Source of the DNA: Thauera sp.
Lineage (GTDB): Bacteria > Pseudomonadota > Gammaproteobacteria > Burkholderiales > Rhodocyclaceae
Reading direction: 5' to 3'
Assembly (NCBI GenBank): GCA_017302295.1
Contig: JAFLDS010000032.1
Span: forward strand, 1-32,072
Length of the DNA stretch: 32,072 nucleotides
Part shown: positions 24,683 to 32,072 of the stretch, piece after piece
How positions within the stretch are numbered: position 1 is the stretch's first letter
Layout of the letters: each line of letters opens with the position of its first letter
The notes under the pieces: model-generated
What the model saw: only the letters and a program-made list of their open reading frames with translations
Databases searched by the model: none
Told to the model about the DNA's origin: nothing
Program-made: the position numbers and the translations under genes

Positions 24683-25072
24683 ATGGATCTCGCCGGACTC
24701 AAGGTGATGGTCATCGACGACAGCAACACCATACGCCGCAGCGCGGAGATCTTCCTTGGCCAGGCGGGATGCCAGGTCCTGCTTGCCGAGGACGGCTTCG
24801 ACGCGCTCGCGAAGATCGCCGACCACCACCCGGACCTCATCTTCGTCGACATCATGATGCCGCGCCTGGATGGCTACCAGACCTGTGCGCTGATCAAGAA
24901 GAACCCGCGCCTGTCGGCCACCCCGGTTATCATGCTGTCATCGAAAGACGGGCTCTTCGACCGCGCTCGCGGACGCATGGTCGGTTCGGACGAATACCTC
25001 ACCAAACCCTTCACCAAGGACAGCCTGCTGCGCGCCGTGGCGGCACACACCGGCCGTGCGGCGCAGGGCTGA
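24683..25072 (+). CDS. pilG: Twitching-motility response regulator PilG
   Basis: Single-domain CheY-like receiver of the Pil-Chp chemosensory system. In Pseudomonas, PilG promotes pilus extension and works with the adenylate cyclase arm. The protein is 129 residues, with MDLAGLKVMVIDDSNTIRRS at the start, phospho-acceptor D56 (LIFVDIMMPRLDGYQT) and a conserved Lys in YLTKPFTKD. The DGLFDRARGRMVGSDEYLTKP stretch is typical of PilG. The ATG at 24683 has AGGA about ten bases upstream; frame upstream of it lacks support. It is the first gene of the pilGHIJL cluster. Confidence 0.95.
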   Translation: MDLAGLKVMVIDDSNTIRRSAEIFLGQAGCQVLLAEDGFDALAKIADHHPDLIFVDIMMPRLDGYQTCALIKKNPRLSATPVIMLSSKDGLFDRARGRMVGSDEYLTKPFTKDSLLRAVAAHTGRAAQG

Positions 25073-25088
25073 GCACGCAGCGAACGAC

Positions 25089-25454
25089 ATGACGATCAGC
25101 AAGATTCTCGTGGTGGACGACTCGCCCACCGAGCGCCTGGCCCTCACCGAGGTGCTGACGAAGAACGGCTACCGCGTCGTCACCGCCGAAAGCGGCGAGG
25201 ACGCGATCGCCAAGAGCCAGAGCGAAAAACCGGACCTGATCCTGATGGACGTGGTGATGCCCGGCATGAACGGCTACCAGGCCACGCGCACGATCTCGCG
25301 CAACGACGCCACGCGCAAGATCCCGATCATCATGTGCACGAGCAAGGGCCTGGAGACCGACAAGATCTGGGGAATGCGCCAGGGCGCCTACGACTACCTG
25401 GTGAAGCCGGTGAACCACACCGAATTGCTCGCCCGCATCAAGGCGATCGGCTGA
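25089..25454 (+). CDS. pilH: Twitching-motility response regulator PilH
   Basis: Second CheY-like receiver of the Pil-Chp system; in Pseudomonas it opposes PilG and is linked to retraction or phosphate drainage. The protein is 121 residues: [20 protein letters not shown], phospho-acceptor D54 ([18 protein letters not shown]), then [18 protein letters not shown] and [14 protein letters not shown] with Lys106. The [11 protein letters not shown] stretch is characteristic of PilH. It lies 16 bases after pilG. Confidence 0.95.
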   Translation: MTISKILVVDDSPTERLALTEVLTKNGYRVVTAESGEDAIAKSQSEKPDLILMDVVMPGMNGYQATRTISRNDATRKIPIIMCTSKGLETDKIWGMRQGAYDYLVKPVNHTELLARIKAIG

Positions 25455-25460
25455 GCGGCG

Positions 25461-25970
25461 ATGTCGAAACGTATCAGCCTGCGCGAATTCCAAGCGAACC
25501 TTGCGCATCGCCTGGCCGAGGCCAGGACCGGGGAGCGACGGGGTCTGCTCGGTTTCCAGGCGGGCGACATGAACTGGCTGATCGATCTCGCCGAAACGGG
25601 CGAGATCCTGCCGCCCCCGCCCTTGTCGCCGGTGCCGCTCACCAAACCCTGGTATGCGGGCCTCGCGAACGTGCGCGGCACGCTGTACGGCGTGGTCGAC
25701 TTCGCCCTCTTCCATCAGAACCCGCCCACCGTGGCGGCCGGTGCCGCACGTCTGCTGCTGGTGGGTGCGCGCCATGGCGTCAATTGCGCGCTGCTGGTGA
25801 CGCGCTCGACCGGCCTGCGCAGCCAGGAAGACTTCGAAGCTGAGGCCGCGCACGATCCGCACCCCTGGGTGTCGCGCCGGCTGCGCGACACCCAGGGCCG
25901 CCTGTGGCTGCAGCTCGACGTGCCGCGACTGCTCGCCTACCCCGAATTCCTCGATGCCGGTGCTGCCTGA
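25461..25970 (+). CDS. pilI: CheW-like adaptor PilI
   Basis: CheW-like scaffold that links the PilJ receptor to the PilL kinase at the cell pole. The protein is 169 residues with one CheW domain: GLLGFQAGDMNWLIDLAETGEILP near the N-terminus, then PWYAGLANVRGTLYGVVDFALF (about 63-84), the region with the usual NVRG motif, and a C-terminal strand LWLQLDVPRLL. It starts six bases after the pilH stop. A 108-base gap before pilJ holds only a short GTGGC-GAC-GCCAC palindrome. Confidence 0.93.
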   Translation: MSKRISLREFQANLAHRLAEARTGERRGLLGFQAGDMNWLIDLAETGEILPPPPLSPVPLTKPWYAGLANVRGTLYGVVDFALFHQNPPTVAAGAARLLLVGARHGVNCALLVTRSTGLRSQEDFEAEAAHDPHPWVSRRLRDTQGRLWLQLDVPRLLAYPEFLDAGAA

Positions 25971-26078
25971 GGGGGCATGCAGGCTAGCCTCGATCATGCC
26001 TTTTCCAATACCAGACGCCCAGCCTGAAGTGGCGACGCCACGCACAGGACACGCATACCCTACGGTGGAGCACGCAAC

Positions 26079-28199
26079 ATGGCTTTGAAACTTCCGTTCG
26101 GCAACAGCAAGGCCGTAGCCCAGGACATGTCTGCGGAACACACCCGCATCCTGGACGCGCCCAGCCCGGCCCCGGCGGCGAATGCGCACCCCGCCGCCGC
26201 GGCACGCTCGCTCCCCCTGCAGTTGCGCCGGCTGGGTATCGTCTTCGCTGCGCTGGCGCTGATCGCCGCCGCGCTCGGGATCTACCAGGTCCGGCGCTCC
26301 ACCGATGCGACCGCACACGTGGCCGCCGCCACCGAGATGCAGATGCTGTCGCAGCAGATCGCCAAGGCCGCGCAGCTTGCGCTGAATGGCAATGCGGACG
26401 CCTTCGCCGAATTGCAGGGCGGACGCACCCGCTTCGCCGCCCTGCTCCAGGCGCTGGACCAGGGCGGTCCGATCGACGACAGCGCGGTGCCGGCCATCCC
26501 TGCCGCGGCGCGCGCACAGCTCGACGCGCTGACCGGCGTGTGGCAAAAGACCGAGAAGGACGCTGCACAGCTGCTCGCACAGCAGAAGAACCTGCTCGCC
26601 CTGAAAAGCGCGGTCGACACCATCAACACGGACAACGTCCAGCTGCTCGCGCTGTCCGAGCAGATCGCCGCGCTCGCCCTGCAGAGCGGGGCCACAGCGC
26701 GCGACGTCGCCGCGACGAGCCGTGTCGCGCTGCTCACGCAGCGCATCGCCAAGAACGCGAACGCGCTGCGCGGCGGTGACGCGATCGATCCCGAGATCGC
26801 CTTTCTGCTCGGCAAGGACACCAACGCGCTGCGCGAACAGATCGCCGCCCTGGCGAACCTGCGCGGCGACGCGGAGCTGCAGGCCCGCATCACCGAGCTC
26901 GGCGGTGCTGCCAAGGGCAGTTTCGACGCCGTGGCCGAAATCCTCGGCAACATCCAGCTGCTGGTACAGGCGAAACAGGCCGGCGCGCGCATCTTCCGCG
27001 ACGCGGGGCCGCTGCTCGCCCACAGCAAGGAGCTGGCGGGAAGCCTGGCCGACGCGTACCGCGGCTTCGACCTGCTCACCCTCGCGATCGTGGCCAGCGC
27101 GCTGCTGGCCCTGGCGGTGCTGGTGCGCATGGCTCGCGTCTATAACGACGACGTTGCCGCCCGCCGGGCCGAAACCGAAGCGCAGCGCCAGACAGCCGAG
27201 AGCGAGCGCAACCTGACGCAGCAGGCAATCCTGCGGCTGATGAACGAGATGGGCGATCTCGCTGACGGCGACCTGACGATACGCGCGACAGTGACCGAGG
27301 ACATCACCGGCGCGATCGCCGACTCGGTCAACTACACGGTGGAGGAACTCTCGGTGCTGGTGCGCCGCATCAACGATGCGGCCTCGCGCGTGACGGCGGC
27401 GACCGAATCGGCCAAGCGCACCTCGAACGAACTGCTGGCCGCGACCGAACGCCAGTCGCGCGAGATCGAGGACGCCGGCTCCACGGTGCAGCGCATGGCC
27501 GAATCGATGACCGCATCGTCGGAGCGCGCCCTGGAGTCCGCCCAGGTGGCGCGCCGTTCGCTGGATGCTGCACGCAAGGGCGCCGGTGCGGTGGAAGACA
27601 CCATCGAAGGCATGAACGGCATCCGCGACAAGATCCAGGAGACGTCCAAGCGCATCAAGCGCCTGGGCGAGTCCTCGCAGGAGATCGGCGAGATCGTCGA
27701 ACTCATCTCCGACATCACCGAGCAGACCAACGTCCTCGCCCTCAATGCCGCCATCCAGGCCGCCTCCGCAGGGGAGGCCGGGCGTGGATTCACCGTGGTT
27801 GCCGAGGAAGTGCAGCGCCTGGCCGAACGCTCGGCCGAGGCGACCAAGCAGATCGCCGCGATCGTCAAGACGATTCAGACCGACACCCAGGACGCGGTGG
27901 GCGCGATGGAGAATGCCACCCGCGACGTGGTCGATGGCGCACAGCTGAGCGATGCCGCAGGACAGGCACTGGCCGAGATCGGCCAGGTGTCGATGGAAAC
28001 CGCGCGCCTCATCGAACAGATCTCGGCCGACACGCAGCAGCAGGCCGCAACGGCCGGCCGGGTGGCAGCGACGATGCGCGAGATTCTGACGATTACCGAG
28101 CAGACCACGCTCGGCACCAAGCAGACCGCCGTTTCCGTTGATCAGCTCGCCGATCTCGCGGTCGAGCTGAAGGGCTCGGTTTCCGGCTTCAAGGTCTGA
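26079..28199 (+). CDS. pilJ: Methyl-accepting chemotaxis protein PilJ
   Basis: Inner-membrane chemoreceptor of the type IV pilus chemosensory system. The protein is 706 residues. A cytoplasmic Ala/Pro-rich N-terminus precedes TM1 (about 45-70). A periplasmic region with two similar helical stretches ([16 protein letters not shown] and [16 protein letters not shown]) matches the PilJ sensor pattern. TM2 (about 330-352) is followed by HAMP and a signalling domain whose tip includes [20 protein letters not shown] and [20 protein letters not shown] (about 540-590). GGAG lies nine bases before the ATG. It lies between pilI and pilL, as expected. Confidence 0.96.
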   Translation: MALKLPFGNSKAVAQDMSAEHTRILDAPSPAPAANAHPAAAARSLPLQLRRLGIVFAALALIAAALGIYQVRRSTDATAHVAAATEMQMLSQQIAKAAQLALNGNADAFAELQGGRTRFAALLQALDQGGPIDDSAVPAIPAAARAQLDALTGVWQKTEKDAAQLLAQQKNLLALKSAVDTINTDNVQLLALSEQIAALALQSGATARDVAATSRVALLTQRIAKNANALRGGDAIDPEIAFLLGKDTNALREQIAALANLRGDAELQARITELGGAAKGSFDAVAEILGNIQLLVQAKQAGARIFRDAGPLLAHSKELAGSLADAYRGFDLLTLAIVASALLALAVLVRMARVYNDDVAARRAETEAQRQTAESERNLTQQAILRLMNEMGDLADGDLTIRATVTEDITGAIADSVNYTVEELSVLVRRINDAASRVTAATESAKRTSNELLAATERQSREIEDAGSTVQRMAESMTASSERALESAQVARRSLDAARKGAGAVEDTIEGMNGIRDKIQETSKRIKRLGESSQEIGEIVELISDITEQTNVLALNAAIQAASAGEAGRGFTVVAEEVQRLAERSAEATKQIAAIVKTIQTDTQDAVGAMENATRDVVDGAQLSDAAGQALAEIGQVSMETARLIEQISADTQQQAATAGRVAATMREILTITEQTTLGTKQTAVSVDQLADLAVELKGSVSGFKV

Positions 28200-28225
28200 C
28201 GCAGCGCCTACTTGCGAGAGCATCC

Positions 28226-31200
28226 ATGACACTTGCGATCGAAACCGACCTCGGGCCGCTCGCCTGGGTGAAGGGCGAAATCGATGCGGCGCTGGGTCGC
28301 GCGCGCGAGGCGCTGGAGCAGGCCGCCAGCGCCAGCGATCCGCTGGCCCGGGTGCAGTTCGCCCAGACGCACCTGAATCAGGTCCGCGGCGCACTTTCCA
28401 TTGTCGGCCTCGACGGGCTGACGCAGTTCGCCGAAGCGGCCAACCTGCTGTTTGGCGACATGGCACGCGGCGCCGTCGCCATCGACGCCACCTCGGTCGG
28501 CGTCGGCAAGCGCGCGCTGGCTGCGATCGGCAACTACCTCGAGGAGCTGTCGCAAGGCGTTCCCGACCAGCCGTTGCGCCTGTGCGCGCTGCTCGACGCG
28601 ATCGCGGCCGCCCGCGGACAGCCGTCGGGCGGACCGGTGGAGCTCTTCCACCCCGACCTCAGCCTGCGACCGCCACGGCGCGCGGACCAGCCGCCGATCT
28701 CCGCCGACGAGGCGCAGGCGCGCCTGCGCGGCGCTCGCAGCCGCTTCGAGCGCGGACTGCTCGACTGGCTGCGCAACGCGGCCAGTGGCAATGGCGCACA
28801 GACCATGCGCGACGCGATCGCCGAGGTGGACGCGTTGCAGACGAGCCCGCCTGCCCGCGCGCTGTGGTGGGCGAGCCTTGGTCTGTTCGATGCCTTGATC
28901 GCCGGCACGATCACGCCGGACCCGGCGACCAAGAAGTTGTGCGCGCAGATCGACGCCCAGTTCCGCCGCCTGCTGAGCGGCACCACCGCCACCCCGGAAC
29001 GCCTGCTGCGGGAGGTCCTGTTCCGCATCGCCACCGCACCGGCCACCACCGCGCAGCAACGCGATATCCGGGCCTGCTGGCGGCTGGATGCGCTGATCCC
29101 GTCCGCCGGATCCGGCATCAGCGACATCCCGCTCGGTCCATTGCTGCAGCAACTGCGTGCGAAACTGGTCGCACTGCGCGAGCAGTGGGACGCGTTCTGC
29201 AGCGGCACGGCGATTGCCCTTGCCCTGTTCGAGGATCTCGTTGGCGAACTCGCCGCCGCCGCCGCCCCGTTCGGCCGCCCGGCGGTGACTCGCCTGATCG
29301 GCGAACTCGCCGACTTCACGCGCTGGCTGCGCCACGACCCACTGAAGTTCTCCGACGCCATCGCGCTGGAGATCGCCGGGCTGCTGCTGCAGATCGAATC
29401 CGCGCTCGATCCGCGCGTCGCCGACGCAAGCCTGGACGCGCGTATCGAGGCGACCCACGCGCGCCTGGCTGCACTGCGCCGCGGCGATGCCATCGCCCCG
29501 CCCTCGGCCGCCGCCGAATTCGACGGGATGCGCCGCGCGCAGGAGCGCGAGGCACTCGGGCAACTGAGCAAGGAGATGCTGTCCAGCCTCGCGCAGGTCG
29601 AGCAGACCCTGGACGACTACTTCCGCAATCCGCAGAAGCGCGCGGCGCTTGGCGACTTGCAGCGGCCGCTGCAGCAGATCCTCGGCGCCCTCAGCATGCT
29701 CGGCGAGACCGAGGCCATCGCGCTGCTGCGCGAAGCCAGTGCCAGCATCGCGCGCTTCGCCTCGCCCGATGCACCGCCGGATCAGGCGGGCTTCGAGGCG
29801 CTCGCGCACAAACTTTCCGCCCTCGGCTTCTACATCGAATCGCTGCAGCACGGTCGCGCCGACCTGCAGGCGCTACTCGAGCCCGGCGCCACGCGGCGCA
29901 CGGAAGAGGCGCCCGAGGCGGCTGCCGAAGAGCCAGCCCTCGCCGCCCCGCCGCCGGCCGAGGCAGCACCCGGCATGGCCGAACCCACAGTGCTTGCGCC
30001 GCCGGCAGCGGCAGAGGCCATTGCCGAGGCGACTCCAAAGGCCCTGGAGGCCGCGCTGCAGGAGCAGATCGAGGCGCAGGCGCCGGAGTTGCCCGCCGCA
30101 GAGCCCGGGATCGAGTTCGAACCCGCCGCACCTGCCGAGCCAGCCACCGCCGAGCCCGCACCCGCCGCTGCGCCGGCGCAGCCCCTGGCCGTGCCGGTCG
30201 AGGCCGGCATCGACGCCGAGTTGCTGGGAATTTTCATCGAGGAGGCCCACGAGGTGCTCGCGACAGTCGGCGAACAACTCGAACTCTCGCGCACCGAACC
30301 GGCCAACGGCGAGCATCTCGTCGTGATCCGGCGCGGCTTCCACACCCTCAAGGGCAGCGGCCGCATGGTCGGCCTGCGCGACGTGGGCGAGGTCGCGTGG
30401 GGCATCGAGCAGACGCTGAATCGCTGGCTGCAGCTCGAATGGCCGCCGACGCCGGCCCTGCATCACCTGGTCGACGCGGCGCGACAGCTCTTCATCGACT
30501 GGATCGCGCGACTCGAAGCCGGCGACGCCCAGGGGTGCGATGCGCGCGCGATCCTCGCCGAGGCGGAGCGCTTGCGCGATACGGAGACGCCGCAGGTCGA
30601 GCCCGCCACCTTCGCGCCGCCACCCGCGGCCGCAACAGGGCCTGCGCCCCTGCCGGACGCAGGGGAAGAGGCAGGTTTCGTCGAGCTGAATCTGGGCGAG
30701 CATGGCGAGATCCTGCCCCTGCCTGCGGTCGCGGACATGGTCGCCGCCGCCGAGGTTTCGCCTGCACTCGCATCCGCTGCACAGCCATTTGTGCCCGAAG
30801 CCGAGCCCGAAGCCGACCTCGAAGCCGCACCCGCCGAACCTTCGGCCGTGGCGCTCGGCGAGGAAATCGAACCCGCCGAAGAGATCCCGCCCCGGCCGGT
30901 GCTCGAGACCATTGCGCCGGCGCTGGCCACGCTGGATGCGCAAGAGCCCCCGTCCGGTGCGGCATTCGAGGTCGCGCCGCTGGCGGCCGCCGAGCCGCCG
31001 CCGGCAGAGCAACCCGAAGCGATCGTCATCGGCGAGGCCGAGATGTCGCCCGCCTTGTACGAGCTTTACCGCTCCGAGGCCGCCACCCACCTCGCCACAC
31101 TGCACGAGGAATGCGCGCGACTTGCCGCCAACCCGTCCTTGCTGCCGCCGGAAAATGCGCTGCGTGCCGCCCACACCCTTGCCGGCATTTCCGGCACGGC

Positions 31201-32072
31201 CCGCCTCGGCCCGCTGCACACCCTGGGCAGGGCGCTGGAGCACGCCATCGATCGCCTGCGCGACGCCGGCCGGCCACCCGTGGCGGCCGAGCTGGCGCAG
31301 CTGCGCGATTGCGTCGACACGCTGCAGTCGATGCTGGCGGAGGTCGCGCAGCTGCGCATGCCCGACCCCGCGCCGGCGCTGGAACAGGCGCTCGACGCGG
31401 TCGGGCGCCTCCTGCCCGAAGCCGCGCCCGAACCCGTGGTCGAAGCTGCGCCCGAGTTCGCAAGCCCGCAAACCGCATCGCTCGAAGCAGAAGCGTTCGA
31501 AGCCGCGGCACTCGAAGGAGAGGGATTCGACGCGGAGGGATTCGAAGCCGAAGCGATCGAGACCGAAGCGCTTGAAGGCGAGGAGGCACCCACCCCGCTC
31601 GAGACCTTCACACGCGAGCCGGCCCAAGCTGCGCAGCCGTCCGCCGCGCCGCCCGCACAGCCATCGGCGGGTCACCCCGCGACCGCCGGCGCGCTGAAGG
31701 ACGACATCGACCCGCAACTGCTGCCGCTCTTCATCGAAGAGGCTGCGGACCTGCTCGGCGAATTGCACGCCACCTTGCGTGCGTGGGAAGAGGTGCCGGC
31801 GGACGCCGACCACGCCAAGAACTGCGCACGTCTGCTGCACTCGCTGAAGGGCAGCGCGCGCATGGCCGGCGCGATGACGCTGGGCGAACACCTGCACCAG
31901 CTCGAGTCGCAGCTCGAAGAAGGCAGAACCCGCGGCGCGCCACCGATCGACGAGCTGGCTGCGGGACTGGACCGCGCCGAATTGATGATGGACGCGCTCG
32001 CCGCCGGCGAGCCCCTGCCCGCCACCAGCGCTGCGATCGAGGCGCCGCAGGTGGAGCCGGCGCTGGTGGTGG
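28226..32072 (+). CDS. pilL: Hybrid chemosensory kinase PilL (ChpA-like), 3' end outside window
   Basis: The frame from the ATG at 28226 stays open to the window end, giving at least 1282 residues of a CheA-like kinase of the Pil-Chp system. An N-terminal region resembling degenerate Hpt domains (LNQVRGALSIVGLDGLTQF, about 52-70) leads to long Ala/Pro/Glu linkers. Three Hpt domains with candidate phospho-His are visible: His706 (FHTLKGSGRMVGL), His983 (AHTLAGISGTARLG) and His1205 (LHSLKGSARMAGA). Linkers are highly acidic, with a seven-unit pentapeptide repeat at 31481-31585. The dimerisation, ATPase, CheW and receiver domains expected of PilL would lie beyond 32072. It starts 26 bases after pilJ. 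Confidence 0.93.
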   Translation, partial: MTLAIETDLGPLAWVKGEIDAALGRAREALEQAASASDPLARVQFAQTHLNQVRGALSIVGLDGLTQFAEAANLLFGDMARGAVAIDATSVGVGKRALAAIGNYLEELSQGVPDQPLRLCALLDAIAAARGQPSGGPVELFHPDLSLRPPRRADQPPISADEAQARLRGARSRFERGLLDWLRNAASGNGAQTMRDAIAEVDALQTSPPARALWWASLGLFDALIAGTITPDPATKKLCAQIDAQFRRLLSGTTATPERLLREVLFRIATAPATTAQQRDIRACWRLDALIPSAGSGISDIPLGPLLQQLRAKLVALREQWDAFCSGTAIALALFEDLVGELAAAAAPFGRPAVTRLIGELADFTRWLRHDPLKFSDAIALEIAGLLLQIESALDPRVADASLDARIEATHARLAALRRGDAIAPPSAAAEFDGMRRAQEREALGQLSKEMLSSLAQVEQTLDDYFRNPQKRAALGDLQRPLQQILGALSMLGETEAIALLREASASIARFASPDAPPDQAGFEALAHKLSALGFYIESLQHGRADLQALLEPGATRRTEEAPEAAAEEPALAAPPPAEAAPGMAEPTVLAPPAAAEAIAEATPKALEAALQEQIEAQAPELPAAEPGIEFEPAAPAEPATAEPAPAAAPAQPLAVPVEAGIDAELLGIFIEEAHEVLATVGEQLELSRTEPANGEHLVVIRRGFHTLKGSGRMVGLRDVGEVAWGIEQTLNRWLQLEWPPTPALHHLVDAARQLFIDWIARLEAGDAQGCDARAILAEAERLRDTETPQVEPATFAPPPAAATGPAPLPDAGEEAGFVELNLGEHGEILPLPAVADMVAAAEVSPALASAAQPFVPEAEPEADLEAAPAEPSAVALGEEIEPAEEIPPRPVLETIAPALATLDAQEPPSGAAFEVAPLAAAEPPPAEQPEAIVIGEAEMSPALYELYRSEAATHLATLHEECARLAANPSLLPPENALRAAHTLAGISGTARLGPLHTLGRALEHAIDRLRDAGRPPVAAELAQLRDCVDTLQSMLAEVAQLRMPDPAPALEQALDAVGRLLPEAAPEPVVEAAPEFASPQTASLEAEAFEAAALEGEGFDAEGFEAEAIETEALEGEEAPTPLETFTREPAQAAQPSAAPPAQPSAGHPATAGALKDDIDPQLLPLFIEEAADLLGELHATLRAWEEVPADADHAKNCARLLHSLKGSARMAGAMTLGEHLHQLESQLEEGRTRGAPPIDELAAGLDRAELMMDALAAGEPLPATSAAIEAPQVEPALVV
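31481..31585 (+). repeat. Seven tandem 15-base repeats encoding acidic pentapeptides in pilL
   Basis: In the pilL frame, residues 1086-1120 read as seven five-residue units of the form [L/F/I]-[E/D]-x-[E/A]-x: LEAEA, FEAAA, LEGEG, FDAEG, FEAEA, IETEA, LEGEE. It lies in the linker between the second and third visible Hpt domains. At DNA level the units share TCGAAG/TTCGA blocks, so copy number could vary by slippage. Confidence 0.8.

Noticed and set aside
26021-26078. GTGGC-GAC-GCCAC palindrome before pilJ as a terminator or operator
   Set aside because: It has a five-base stem with no T-run and no second copy nearby; expected by chance in GC-rich DNA.
25011-28466. A 1151-codon open frame on the minus strand opposite pilG-pilH-pilI-pilJ
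   Set aside because: It is antisense to four well-recognised genes and reads as His/Arg/Gly-rich sequence with no domain, an artefact of high GC codon bias.
28582-31575. A 997-codon plus-strand frame and a 674-codon minus-strand frame (29873-31897) within pilL
   Set aside because: The Arg-rich composition lacks motifs, while the pilL frame carries three Hpt domains and continues from a start after pilJ.

Overview
The window is GC-rich (roughly two-thirds G+C by eye), almost fully coding chromosomal DNA. It fits a betaproteobacterium of the Rhodocyclales/Zoogloeaceae type (Thauera/Azoarcus-like). That is an inference from the order rpsF-priB-rpsR-rplI followed by dnaB, the pilGHIJL chemosensory cluster next to a rubredoxin gene, and the general protein style; no rRNA gene is present to confirm it. 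I see no phage, IS, CRISPR or tRNA signal. No gene-free stretch exceeds 300 bases; the longest is about 248 bases (3172-3419).

Layout. 1-194: outward-facing promoter. 195-3171 (minus): ribosomal/replication cluster rpsF-priB-rpsR-rplI, a clear intrinsic terminator, then dnaB. 3420-3767 (plus): small secreted His-rich protein. 3798-7964 (minus): RNA helicase HrpA. 8024-8853 (plus): a DUF2478-type protein overlapping a YkgJ-type Cys-cluster protein. 9079-11421 (plus): uppP, a YqiA-like hydrolase, rarD. 11489-14321 (plus): an RNase II-family protein and a TonB-like protein. 14359-16620 (plus): mtgA and mgtE. 16633-21108 (minus): a sensor kinase, its overlapping NarL-type regulator and a TonB-dependent receptor. 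21312-24316 (minus): a ThiD-like protein, thiE, hemL. 24428-32072 (plus): rubredoxin, then pilG-pilH-pilI-pilJ-pilL, with pilL cut by the window end.

Functional themes are replication and translation housekeeping, cell-wall precursor recycling and glycan polymerisation (uppP, mtgA), RNA decay (hrpA, RNB protein), cofactor synthesis (hemL, thiE), outer-membrane uptake under a two-component system, and type IV pilus chemosensing.

The most unusual signal is non-coding: two roughly 100-base hairpin elements (8867-8971 and 22696-22795). They share a conserved interior and a GGGGGATGCG arm core, while their outer arms differ in sequence yet stay perfectly self-complementary in each copy. Both lie just after a stop codon, in the same orientation relative to transcription. 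Also notable are a ThiD-like protein lacking the usual catalytic Cys, a perfect CGGGAA-N3-TTCCCG palindrome between the response regulator and the receptor, and a hairpin framing the start of the RNase gene.
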